This document shows, one piece after another, positions 1-6,480 of a stretch of DNA of 12,502 bases. The DNA is taken from positions 1-12,502 of the forward strand of contig CAZMSZ010000215.1 in assembly GCA_964569055.1 (NCBI GenBank), read 5' to 3'. The notes beneath the pieces are model-generated. The model was not told the origin of the DNA, searched no databases, and saw only the letters and a list, made by a program, of their open reading frames with translations. Each line of letters begins with the position of its first letter. The first letter of the stretch is position 1. The position numbers and the translations under genes were made by a program. Origin of the DNA: JAWLGW01 sp964569055 (GTDB lineage: Bacteria > Planctomycetota > J058).

Positions 1-150
1 CATTCGCGCCGCGCCGCCCGAAGCGGCGCTGCTCCTTGGCGAGAAGGCGCTTCGTAGGGCGAGAGGGGCTTCGGGCCCAGTGCCCGGTGTCGCTGTCGCT
101 CGTGTGCCGGGTGGTCGAATCAGCGACGCTCATTTCGCGACGGCCTCCCG

Positions 151-190
151 CCCAGAGTCCGCCCGCTGTCGACAGCGGGGCGACTCTGGG
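151..190. repeat. Near-perfect 40-bp palindrome with no loop
   Basis: The two 20-base halves (151-170 and 171-190) are reverse complements at 18 of 20 positions. The only mismatches are a CG/GC pair where the outer 9-bp arms (CCCAGAGTC / GACTCTGGG) meet the inner 9-bp arms (CCCGCTGTC / GACAGCGGG). The centre is GTCGAC, so there is no spacer. As DNA this could be a dimeric-protein operator or a cruciform-forming repeat. As RNA it would be a long hairpin. No T-tract follows in either direction, which argues against a classical intrinsic terminator. By rough reckoning an arm pair this long is not expected by chance in 12 kb, even at this GC content. Confidence 0.8.
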
Positions 191-191
191 G

Positions 192-311
192 GACCCCGAC
201 TTCCGCGTCGACCATGACCCCGGACGGACCGTCCAGACGCTGGCCTCGGTCGGGGTCTGGGGCGACCTGATCGCGGTGGCGTGGGTCCGCGCCCTGCCCG
301 CCCACCGCGGT
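192..311. repeat. Two consecutive stem-loops next to the palindrome
   Basis: The first structure nests three helices: GACCCCGAC (192-200) with GTCGGGGTC (249-257), GCGTC (205-209) with GACGC (236-240), and GGACGG (222-227) with CCGTCC (229-234) at the tip. The second pairs CGCGGTGG (272-279) with CCACCGCG (302-309), extendable by a wobble and an A-T pair to 270 and 311. Single helices of 8-9 bp can occur by chance in sequence this GC-rich. The support is their stacking directly after the 40-bp palindrome in a gene-free stretch. Candidates are a structured RNA, a repeat cluster or transcription-stop structures for either strand. Confidence 0.4.
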
Positions 312-335
312 AAGGATTCCGCGCGCGCGTCGCGG

Positions 336-364
336 TTGCTCGGCCGCTGGAGCGTGTCTATCCT
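336..364 (+). promoter_or_regulatory. Candidate sigma-70-type promoter for the membrane-protein gene
   Basis: TTGCTC (336-341) and TATCCT (359-364) are separated by 17 bases, and the -10 keeps the key second A and last T. It points to the gene starting at 455 and would leave a leader of roughly 80 bases. The -35 matches consensus only in its TTG, so this is a weak call. Its merit is that such relatively AT-containing hexamers at ideal spacing are rare in this sequence. Confidence 0.3.
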
Positions 365-454
365 GGGGCCATCGGCCGGAGGGCCCATGCCACGGACGGG
401 CGCGCGGGTGATCCCAGCTTCATCGGCTGCGACGCGGCGGACGGGGGGCAGCGC

Positions 455-1057
455 GTGAGCCCGCCTCCTCCGCCTCCTCCGGGACGACGGCCTGGCCCCG
501 GGGGGCCAGGCGGGCGACCGGCGCCCGGGCCCGGGCGCTCGGGGCCGCGGCCCGCGCCCGGGCGGGCGGGGCCCGCTCCCGCTGGGCGCCCGCCGGCCGG
601 GCCGCCCCGCGGCGGGCCGCCGCAGCGCGGTCGCCGCCCGCCGCCGCGGCCGGACGCGCGCCCGCCCTCAGGGCGGCGCGGCCCGCCGCCGGCCGACCCC
701 AACGACCCGCTCACCGGGCGGGGCGAGAAGCAGTTCGAGATCCGGCGCGGCCGGCGGCATGGCGAGGACGACTACGACGACGAAGCGCCGCTCGGGCCCG
801 TGGTCCTGCCGCAGTCGATCACGCAGGAGGCCGAGGACGAGAGCTTCCGCCGCCGGTTCGGGACCGAGGAGGCGATCGACTTCGAGCGCCGCCACAACAA
901 CGTGCACCTCATGCAGTCGGGCGGCGCGAGCGGGCCCGACATTCGCCGGCGCGGGGCCGCGGTGCTCGTGGTGCTGCTCCTCCTCGCGGCCGCGGCCTAC
1001 GTGGTCCACACCCAGATCGGCTTCGAGGCGCTGCTCCAGAAGCTCAAGGGTGGCTGA
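455..1057 (+). CDS. Proline-rich protein with one C-terminal membrane helix
   Basis: I do not recognise the family. The first ~80 of 200 residues are almost only Pro, Gly, Arg and Ala, beginning with a run of seven prolines, and are surely disordered. A short acidic patch (DDYDDE, about residue 105) and a charged, more ordinary stretch (about 110-150, including RRHNNVH) follow. A single hydrophobic helix spans about 167-184, preceded by RRR, with about 16 residues after it. By the positive-inside rule the long N-terminal part should be cytoplasmic, making this a tail-anchored-like protein. The start is GTG at 455, with a G-rich run (443-448) about 6 bases upstream acting as a poor ribosome-binding site. 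The 60-base gap to the next gene contains a promoter candidate, so joint transcription is uncertain. The reading frame is supported by the membrane helix and by codon use in the second half; the Pro/Gly/Arg part is low complexity and the true start could lie further in. Confidence 0.7.
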   Translation: MSPPPPPPPGRRPGPGGPGGRPAPGPGRSGPRPAPGRAGPAPAGRPPAGPPRGGPPQRGRRPPPRPDARPPSGRRGPPPADPNDPLTGRGEKQFEIRRGRRHGEDDYDDEAPLGPVVLPQSITQEAEDESFRRRFGTEEAIDFERRHNNVHLMQSGGASGPDIRRRGAAVLVVLLLLAAAAYVVHTQIGFEALLQKLKGG

Positions 1058-1082
1058 CGCAACTCCAGCCCCGCCCAGGGAC

Positions 1083-1111
1083 TGGTTGGCACCACGCGCC
1101 AGTGGTACAGT
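1083..1111 (+). promoter_or_regulatory. Candidate extended -10 promoter placing +1 at a start codon
   Basis: TACAGT (1106-1111) is preceded directly by TGG, an extended -10 pattern, and followed by six bases before the GTG at 1118. A -10 at this distance would put transcription start on the start codon itself, giving a leaderless message. Upstream, TGGTTG (1083-1088) sits at 17-base spacing, and the better-looking TTGGCA (1086-1091) only at 14. No Shine-Dalgarno sequence precedes the GTG, which fits a leaderless mode. Confidence 0.4.
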
Positions 1112-1117
1112 CGCCGC

Positions 1118-2122
1118 GTGACTCAGGGCCACGAGTTCTCGTACCACCTGTTCGAGGAGCGCGAGTTCCAGGCGCGGTTCTTCCCGGCGGTGCGCGGCGA
1201 GGAAGAGATCGTCCGCGAGCTGCTCGACGCCGCCGACGCGTCGGGTCCGTCGTGGACCGCGCTCCACAAGCTGTTCGACGACACGCGGGCGGCCTTCGAG
1301 GTCGCCGTGCGGGAGGTCGACGGCGACGCCGCCCAGCGCACGATCTTCGCGGCGTTCGCCCAGTTCGTCGGGCACCTGCGCCCGACGTTCTGCTCGCGCG
1401 CCGCGAGCTTCTCGCACATCGACCGCGACGCCTTCCCCGAGCTGGCGCCCTTCCTGCGCAGCCCGGGCGCCCTGTTGCGCAGCGGGCGCGCGGCCCTGGA
1501 CGGGATCCCCGCCGGGCTGCCCGACCGCGTGCCGGCGACCTGCCTGGAGGGGCGCAGCGGCGGGGCGGTGGTCCTGTCCGAAGACGTGCGCCCCTGCGTG
1601 GAGGCGCTGCGCGCCGTCATGCCGCGCCTGGCCGAGTGGCTCGCCGCCCGCGGGCACGATCCAGCCGAGACGCTGACCGTCATGCTCTCCGCCCTGGTCG
1701 AGGCCAAGCTGCGCGGGAGCGCCGTGCTCGAGGGGTGCGACGTGCTCGAGGGCGACGCGCACCTGCCCAAGGAGCACCGCCGCTCGTTCCAGGCGCCCGA
1801 GTCGCTCCCGCCGGCCGTGGTGCGCGAGGTGGCGCGCGTGCTCGGGCAGGAGCCGCCCCTCCCCGAGCCCGAGGCCGAGGAGCCGGCGGCTGCGGCGCCC
1901 GAGCCGACCGAGGTGATCCCCTACACGCCGCAGGGCGTGTACGAGGTCGGCCAGCTGCTCCACCACAAGGCGTTCGGCACGGGCGAGGTCACGCGGATCC
2001 TCGACAGCCGCCGCCTGCAGGCCCGCTTCGACGGGCAGGGCGAGAAGACCCTGGTGCAGGGGCTCGCCCCGCGCGAGGACGCCTCGCGCGACAACGGCGC
2101 GGACGTCGCGAACGCGACCTGA
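1118..2122 (+). CDS. Unrecognised protein with C-terminal 'HKxFGxG' domain
   Basis: The 334-residue product has no signal peptide or membrane segment and is probably cytoplasmic. Residues 1-240 look alpha-helical, and I recognise no domain there. An Ala/Glu/Pro linker (about 243-268, with LPEPEAEEP) leads to a compact C-terminal module at about 275-315. That module starts YEVGQLLHHKAFGTGEVT and ends ARFDGQGEKTLVQGLA. Its pattern, a basic/His residue before an F-G-x-G turn and then F-D-G-x-G-E-K-T-L, resembles the small Tudor-like barrel at the C-terminus of UvrD/PcrA helicases. In those helicases it contacts RNA polymerase or nucleic acid. The resemblance is from memory of the motif, and no helicase domain is present. 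The GTG at 1118 is chosen because the protein reads sensibly from MTQGHEFSYHLFEEREF and a -10-like element is placed just upstream. It probably forms a transcription unit with the glycosyltransferase gene 23 bases downstream. Confidence 0.8.
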   Translation: MTQGHEFSYHLFEEREFQARFFPAVRGEEEIVRELLDAADASGPSWTALHKLFDDTRAAFEVAVREVDGDAAQRTIFAAFAQFVGHLRPTFCSRAASFSHIDRDAFPELAPFLRSPGALLRSGRAALDGIPAGLPDRVPATCLEGRSGGAVVLSEDVRPCVEALRAVMPRLAEWLAARGHDPAETLTVMLSALVEAKLRGSAVLEGCDVLEGDAHLPKEHRRSFQAPESLPPAVVREVARVLGQEPPLPEPEAEEPAAAAPEPTEVIPYTPQGVYEVGQLLHHKAFGTGEVTRILDSRRLQARFDGQGEKTLVQGLAPREDASRDNGADVANAT

Positions 2123-2145
2123 CCGCCTCGCGCCCGCGCGCCGCC

Positions 2146-3363
2146 GTGACGCCGCCCCGGGTGTGCATCCTCTCGCAGCTGTTCGACGAGCGCCGCGGCG
2201 GGCCGGCCCGACAGGCCGTGCTGCTGGCGCGCTGCCTCGCCAGCCGCGGGTTCGAGGTGGTCGTGCTGGCGCGCAAGATCCGCGGCGCGCGCCTGCCCAC
2301 GCTGCCGCCGGGCGTGCGCGTGATCGAGGTTTCGGCCCCGTTTCCCGGGACCATGGACCTCGAGCACGCCACGCTCAAGAACCTCTCGATCTCGCTGGGC
2401 TGGACCCTGGGCGCCGCGGCCGCCCTCGCGGTCCGCGGCCGGCGGCTCGACCTCGTCCACTCGCAGGGCGCGAGCCTGCCCCCGATCCTGCTCGCGCCGC
2501 TGCTCCGCCGCCTGCGCCTCCCGCTGGTGGCGCAGCCCATGGCCACCGGCCAGGGCGTCGAGGCGGGCGACCTGCGCGGCCGCTACGCCGGGCTCGGCAC
2601 GCTGCTGCTGCGCCTGCTCGGCCCCGCGCACACGGTCGCGATCTCGCGCCGGATCGAGGAGGCGCTGCGCGCCGACGGGTTCCCGCCCGCGGCGATCACG
2701 CGGATCCCGTTCATCGTCGACGAGGAGCGCTTCCGCCCCGCGCAGGCCGAGGAGCGCGCGGCGCTGCGGGCGCGGCTGGGCTACGCCGGGCGGGTGGTGC
2801 TGTTCGTGGGGCGGCTGGTGGAGCGCAAGCGCCCGCTGCTCCTGCTCGACGCGTTCGCGGCCGCGCGCGCGCGCGCCCCGGCGCTCCGCCTCGAGGTGCT
2901 CGGCGACGGCCCGCTCATGGGCGCCGCCCGCGCCCGGGTGCGGGCGCTGGGCCTGTCGGACGCCGTGTCGCTCCCCGGGTTCGCCGACGACGTCGAGGAG
3001 CGGCTGCGCGCCGCCGACGGCTACGTCCTGTGCAGCACGATCGAGGGCCTCCCCAACGCCCTGCTCGAGGCCATGGCCTGCGCCCTCCCGGTGCTCTCGA
3101 CCCGGATCTCGGGCACCGAGGACGTGCTGCGCGACGGCCACAACGGCCTGCTGATCGCCCCCGACGATGCGGCCGCGCTCAGCGCCGGGCTGGCGCGCCT
3201 GGGCGCCGCGCCCGAGGCGGAGCTCACGCGGCTGGGCGCGGCGGCCCGCGCCACGATCCTGGCGGAGTGCTCGCGCGAGGCGGTGGCCGACCGCTACGCG
3301 GCGCTGTACCGCGAGCTGATCGGACGCGCGGACGAGCCCAGCCTGGTGTGCGATCCCAGGTAG
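2146..3363 (+). CDS. GT4-family glycosyltransferase
   Basis: A 405-residue GT-B fold glycosyltransferase, predicted to move a sugar from a nucleotide-sugar donor to a glycan, lipid or polysaccharide precursor on the cytoplasmic side. The N-terminal acceptor half begins CILSQLFDERRGGPARQ, with the glycine-rich turn usual for GT4 enzymes. The C-terminal donor half has FVGRLVERKRPLLLLDAF, then LPGFADDVEERLRAADGYV. The EGLPNALLE motif follows, in which E300 and E308 form the E-x7-E pair that binds the donor in this family. The sequence then closes with the typical GTEDVLRDGHNGLLI. Length is normal and no domain is missing. The GTG at 2146 is the only sensible start: the open frame continues upstream, but only as a shadow of the previous gene, and homology-like sequence starts at VCILS. 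No Shine-Dalgarno sequence is visible, and 23 bases separate it from the upstream stop. Donor and acceptor cannot be told from sequence, and no other polysaccharide gene lies in the window. Confidence 0.92.
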   Translation: MTPPRVCILSQLFDERRGGPARQAVLLARCLASRGFEVVVLARKIRGARLPTLPPGVRVIEVSAPFPGTMDLEHATLKNLSISLGWTLGAAAALAVRGRRLDLVHSQGASLPPILLAPLLRRLRLPLVAQPMATGQGVEAGDLRGRYAGLGTLLLRLLGPAHTVAISRRIEEALRADGFPPAAITRIPFIVDEERFRPAQAEERAALRARLGYAGRVVLFVGRLVERKRPLLLLDAFAAARARAPALRLEVLGDGPLMGAARARVRALGLSDAVSLPGFADDVEERLRAADGYVLCSTIEGLPNALLEAMACALPVLSTRISGTEDVLRDGHNGLLIAPDDAAALSAGLARLGAAPEAELTRLGAAARATILAECSREAVADRYAALYRELIGRADEPSLVCDPR

Positions 3364-3371
3364 GATCGCGC
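3348..3371 (+). other. Hairpin across the glycosyltransferase stop codon
   Basis: GCGATCC (3350-3356) pairs with GGATCGC (3363-3369) around a 6-base loop. A G-C and a T-G pair extend the stem to 3348 and 3371. The TAG stop (3361-3363) lies in the loop and the start of the right arm. A second small CCC-TTC-GGG-like fold follows at once and touches the ribosome-binding site (3378-3383) of the next gene. No T-tract follows, so it is not a standard terminator. It could attenuate or stabilise the message between two genes only 24 bases apart. Confidence 0.4.
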
Positions 3372-3387
3372 CCCTTCGGGAGGCCGC

Positions 3388-6300
3388 ATGAGACGAACGC
3401 TCGCGGGGAGCGCGCTCGCGCTCGGGTTGCTCGTGTCCGTCGCCGCCGCCGACGATCCGGCCGAGAGCCCGGGCGGGGCGCCGCACCGGGTCCACGCGCT
3501 GGTCGGCGCGACCGTGGTCCCGCGCCCCGGGACGCGCCTCGAGCACGCCACGGTCGTGATCCGCGACGGGCTGATCGAGGCGGTGGGCGAGGGCGTGATC
3601 CCGCCCGCGGACGCGCGGGTGTGGGACGCCGCCGGGCTGACCGTCTACCCCGGCCTGATCGAGCCCTACCTGCCCCTGAGCGAGCCGAGCGACGGCAAGG
3701 GCGGGGCCGCTCCCGCTGCTCCCGCGCCCGGCGGCGCCCGCCACGAGAACCCCGCGGTGCGCGCCGACGTGCGGGTCGCCGAGCGGCTGGCCCTCGACGC
3801 CGAGCGGCTGCGCGCGCTGCGGCGCGCCGGCTTCACCGCGGCGCTGGTCGTGCCCACCGAGGGGCTGCTCCGCGGCACGAGCGCGCTGGTCGCGCTCGGC
3901 GACGGTCCGCCCGGCGCGCAGGTGCTCCAGGCCGACGTGGCGCAGCACCTCACCTTCCAGCCCGCGCGGCAGGAGGGGCGCTACGTGTATCCCGCCTCGC
4001 TCATGGGCGGGGTGGCGCTGGTGCGCCAGACGCTGCTCGACGCCGAGCACTACCTCGCGGCCTGGTCCGCCTACGCTCGCGCGCCGCTCGGGCGCGAGCG
4101 CCCGGCGACCGACGTGGCGCTCGGCGCGCTCCTCCCCGCGCTGGAGGGGACGCGCCCGGTGTGCGTCGAGGCCGCGAGCGGCCAGGACGCGCTGCGGGCC
4201 GTGGCCGTGCTCGCCGAGCTCGAGCTGCTCCCCTGGCTGGTGCTCGACCCCGACGCGCGCTGGCTCGACGAGGTGGCCCACACCGGCGCCCCGCTGATCG
4301 TGACCCTCAACTTCCCGCCCGCCCCGCGCTGGGAGGGCGAGGAGGAGGCGGTCGAGGTCGAGACCGAGGCGCTGCGCCGCTGGCACCTCGCCCCCGAGGT
4401 GCCGGCCCGGCTCGAGCGGGCGCAGGCGCGCTTCTCGCTCAGCTCGCACGGCCTGGCGGACCGCAGCGCGTTCCGGGCCCGGGTGCGCGCGGCGCTCGCG
4501 CGCGGGCTCTCGGAGGAGGCGGCGCTGGCCGCGTTCACCACCGCGCCCGCCGCGCTCCTCAAGGCGCCGCAGCTGGGGGTGATCGCGCCCGGGGCCGCCG
4601 CCAACCTGACCGTGAGCGACGGCGCGCTGTTCGCCGAGGCCACCCGGATCGTCGAGACCTGGGTGGACGGGGTCCGCTACCCGGGCGAGCTCGCGCCGCC
4701 CAAGCCGGGCGCGCTGGTCGGGACCTGGCTGCTCGACGTGGGCGGCCGCCCGCTGGCGCTGAAGCTGGAGCAGGAGCGCGGCGAGCTGCGCGCCAAGCTG
4801 GCGCCCTCCGCCGAGCCGGCGGCGGCCACGCCCGGCGAGCCGGCCTGGGTCGAGGCGCAGGCCCCCGCCCTGTGGCGCGACCGGCTCACGCTGCACGTCC
4901 CGGGCGCGCTCCTGGGCGGCGAGGCTCCGGTCACGTTCACCTGCCGCGTGAAGGGGCGGCTCCTGAGCGGACGCTCGCCGGGCGACCTGCAGGTGGAGCC
5001 GATCGTGGTCCGCGGGCGCCTCGCGGCCCCCGCCCCGAAGGAGGAGGAGCCGGAGGAAGGGGCCGAGGCCGCGCCGACCCCGGCGCTCGGGCCGGTCGAT
5101 CCCTGGGGGAGCTGGCCGCCGGTCGCGCCGAGCGCGCCGCCCGCGGTGCTGCTGCGAGACGCGACGGTGTGGACGCAGGGCCCGCAGGGGACGCTCGAGG
5201 GGGCCGACCTCCTGGTGCGAGACGGCCGGGTGGCCGGGGTCGGCTACGACCTCGAGGCGCCGCCGGGCGCGCTGGTGATCGACGCCGCCGGGCACCACGT
5301 CACGCCGGGGATCATCGACTGCCACTCGCACGCCTTCGTGCAGGGCGCCGTGAACGAGGGCACGCGGAGCTGCACCGCGCAGGTGCGGATCGCGGACGTG
5401 ATCGACGCGCAGACCGTGGACATCTACCGCCAGCTCGCGGGCGGAGTGACCACGGCCAACCTGCTCCACGGGTCGGCCAACGCGATCGGCGGGCAGAGCG
5501 CGGTCGTGCAGCTCCGCTGGCGCGAGCCGCCCCAGCGCCTGCTCATGGAGGGCGCGCCGCCGGGGATCAAGTTCGCGCTGGGCGAGAACCCCAAGCGGAG
5601 CAACTGGGGCCGGCAGCTCTCGCCGCGGTTCCCCTCCTCGCGCCTCGGCGTGACCGAGGTGATCCGCGAGCGCTTCTTGGCCGCGCGCAACTACCAGCGC
5701 CAGCTCGTCGACTGGCGGGTGGCCTCGGCGCGCGACCCGGGCGCGTCCCCGCCGCGGATCGACCTCGAGCTCGAGGCGCTGAGCGAGGTCCTGGCGGGCC
5801 GGCGCAAGGTCCACTGCCACAGCTACCGCCAGGACGAGATCCTGGCCATGATCCGCCTGGCCGAGGAGCTCGGGTTCACCGTGGGCACGTTCCAGCACGT
5901 GCTCGAGGGCTACAAGGTCGCCGACGAGATCGCGGCCCACGGCGCGGGCGCCTCGACCTTCTCCGACTGGTGGGCCTACAAGTTCGAGGTCTACGACGCG
6001 ATCGCCTACAACGGCGCGCTCATGCACCAGCGCGGGGTGCTGGTCTCGTTCAACTCCGACAGCGCCGAGATGGCCCGCCGGCTCAACCTCGAGGCGGCCA
6101 AGGCCATGCGCTACGGCGGGCTCTCGCCCGAGGAGGCGCTGGCGCTGGTCACGATCAACCCCGCCCGCCAGCTCGGGATCGACGCGGTGGTCGGCTCGCT
6201 CGAGGTGGGCAAGCAGGCCGACTTCGCGGTGTGGAGCGGGCACCCGCTCGAGGCGACCTCGCGCTGCGAGCAGACCTGGATCGAGGGCCAGCCGCGCTTC

Positions 6301-6480
6301 GACCGGCGGCTGGACGAGGTCGCCTTCGCGCGGGGCGCGGCCGAGCGCGAGGCGCTGCTGGCGGCCGCGCGCGCGGCGCGCTTCGCCAAGGACGCGATCT
6401 CGGCCGAGGGATGGCGGCCCACGTTCGGCGCCGCCGCGGCGATCGCCGAGTACGCCTGCTGCGGGAGGGACGAGCGGTGA
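3388..6480 (+). CDS. Exported double amidohydrolase, first module degenerate
   Basis: A 1030-residue protein of the imidazolonepropionase-like amidohydrolase superfamily, with a Sec-type signal peptide (MRRTLAGSALALGLLVSVAAA, likely cut near residue 21). Module 1 (about 35-435) has the fold's sequence pattern, but the metal-binding H-x-H after PGLI is replaced by Y94 and P96, and its late Asp is lost. A beta-rich linker with GTW at 445-447 and an acidic Glu-rich hinge near 551-560 follow. Module 2 (about 587-985) looks active: TPGIIDCHSHA gives H646 and H648, VHCHS gives H809/H811, TFQHVLEG gives H837 and FNSDS gives D891. Such ~1000-residue two-module amidohydrolases are known in several phyla. 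The substrate is unknown; cyclic amides, peptides or amidine bonds are typical. The ATG at 3388 has a strong GGGAGG five bases or fewer upstream. The stop overlaps the next gene's start (GTGA), so the two are translationally coupled. Confidence 0.93.
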   Translation: MRRTLAGSALALGLLVSVAAADDPAESPGGAPHRVHALVGATVVPRPGTRLEHATVVIRDGLIEAVGEGVIPPADARVWDAAGLTVYPGLIEPYLPLSEPSDGKGGAAPAAPAPGGARHENPAVRADVRVAERLALDAERLRALRRAGFTAALVVPTEGLLRGTSALVALGDGPPGAQVLQADVAQHLTFQPARQEGRYVYPASLMGGVALVRQTLLDAEHYLAAWSAYARAPLGRERPATDVALGALLPALEGTRPVCVEAASGQDALRAVAVLAELELLPWLVLDPDARWLDEVAHTGAPLIVTLNFPPAPRWEGEEEAVEVETEALRRWHLAPEVPARLERAQARFSLSSHGLADRSAFRARVRAALARGLSEEAALAAFTTAPAALLKAPQLGVIAPGAAANLTVSDGALFAEATRIVETWVDGVRYPGELAPPKPGALVGTWLLDVGGRPLALKLEQERGELRAKLAPSAEPAAATPGEPAWVEAQAPALWRDRLTLHVPGALLGGEAPVTFTCRVKGRLLSGRSPGDLQVEPIVVRGRLAAPAPKEEEPEEGAEAAPTPALGPVDPWGSWPPVAPSAPPAVLLRDATVWTQGPQGTLEGADLLVRDGRVAGVGYDLEAPPGALVIDAAGHHVTPGIIDCHSHAFVQGAVNEGTRSCTAQVRIADVIDAQTVDIYRQLAGGVTTANLLHGSANAIGGQSAVVQLRWREPPQRLLMEGAPPGIKFALGENPKRSNWGRQLSPRFPSSRLGVTEVIRERFLAARNYQRQLVDWRVASARDPGASPPRIDLELEALSEVLAGRRKVHCHSYRQDEILAMIRLAEELGFTVGTFQHVLEGYKVADEIAAHGAGASTFSDWWAYKFEVYDAIAYNGALMHQRGVLVSFNSDSAEMARRLNLEAAKAMRYGGLSPEEALALVTINPARQLGIDAVVGSLEVGKQADFAVWSGHPLEATSRCEQTWIEGQPRFDRRLDEVAFARGAAEREALLAAARAARFAKDAISAEGWRPTFGAAAAIAEYACCGRDER

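Larger units (their letters stand above)
1..454. other. Intergenic region without a convincing gene
   Basis: No gene can be supported here. A plus-strand open frame runs from a TTG at 36 to a stop at 458, but its first third and last quarter use codons such as AGA, AGG, GTA, TCA and CCA that the neighbouring genes avoid. No ribosome-binding site precedes it. Its middle part (about 190-310) has more gene-like third positions and reads like a short piece of a beta-propeller-type repeat, so a decayed gene is possible. The stretch holds a 7-bp hairpin (arms 11-17 and 23-29), the 40-bp palindrome at 151-190, further stem-loops at 192-311 and a promoter candidate at 336-364. Positions 1-3 read CAT, which could be the start codon of a minus-strand gene leaving the window, but nothing else supports that. 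Confidence 0.6.

Noticed and set aside
108..130. T-loop-like sequence (GGTCGAATC) suggesting a tRNA
   Set aside because: The flanking bases do not form a T stem, and no acceptor, D or anticodon arms can be drawn on either strand.
1102..2145. Fusion of an unknown domain to the glycosyltransferase by the open frame starting at 1102
   Set aside because: The upstream part is a shifted-frame shadow of the 1118-2122 gene. Glycosyltransferase sequence begins at the GTG at 2146.
1921..6243. Minus-strand open frame of 1440 codons
   Set aside because: It is the antisense shadow of the glycosyltransferase and amidohydrolase genes. Composition is Arg/Ala/Gly/His/Gln-rich with no domain pattern, and it covers several genes with clear motifs on the other strand. 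Very high GC removes stop codons from shadow frames.
2163..6476. Upstream open continuation of the single-amidohydrolase frame, apparently giving an 1872-residue protein
   Set aside because: Everything before the GTG at 6477 is Arg/Ala/Gly-rich shadow sequence of the other frame. The signal peptide and ribosome-binding site place the true start at 6477.
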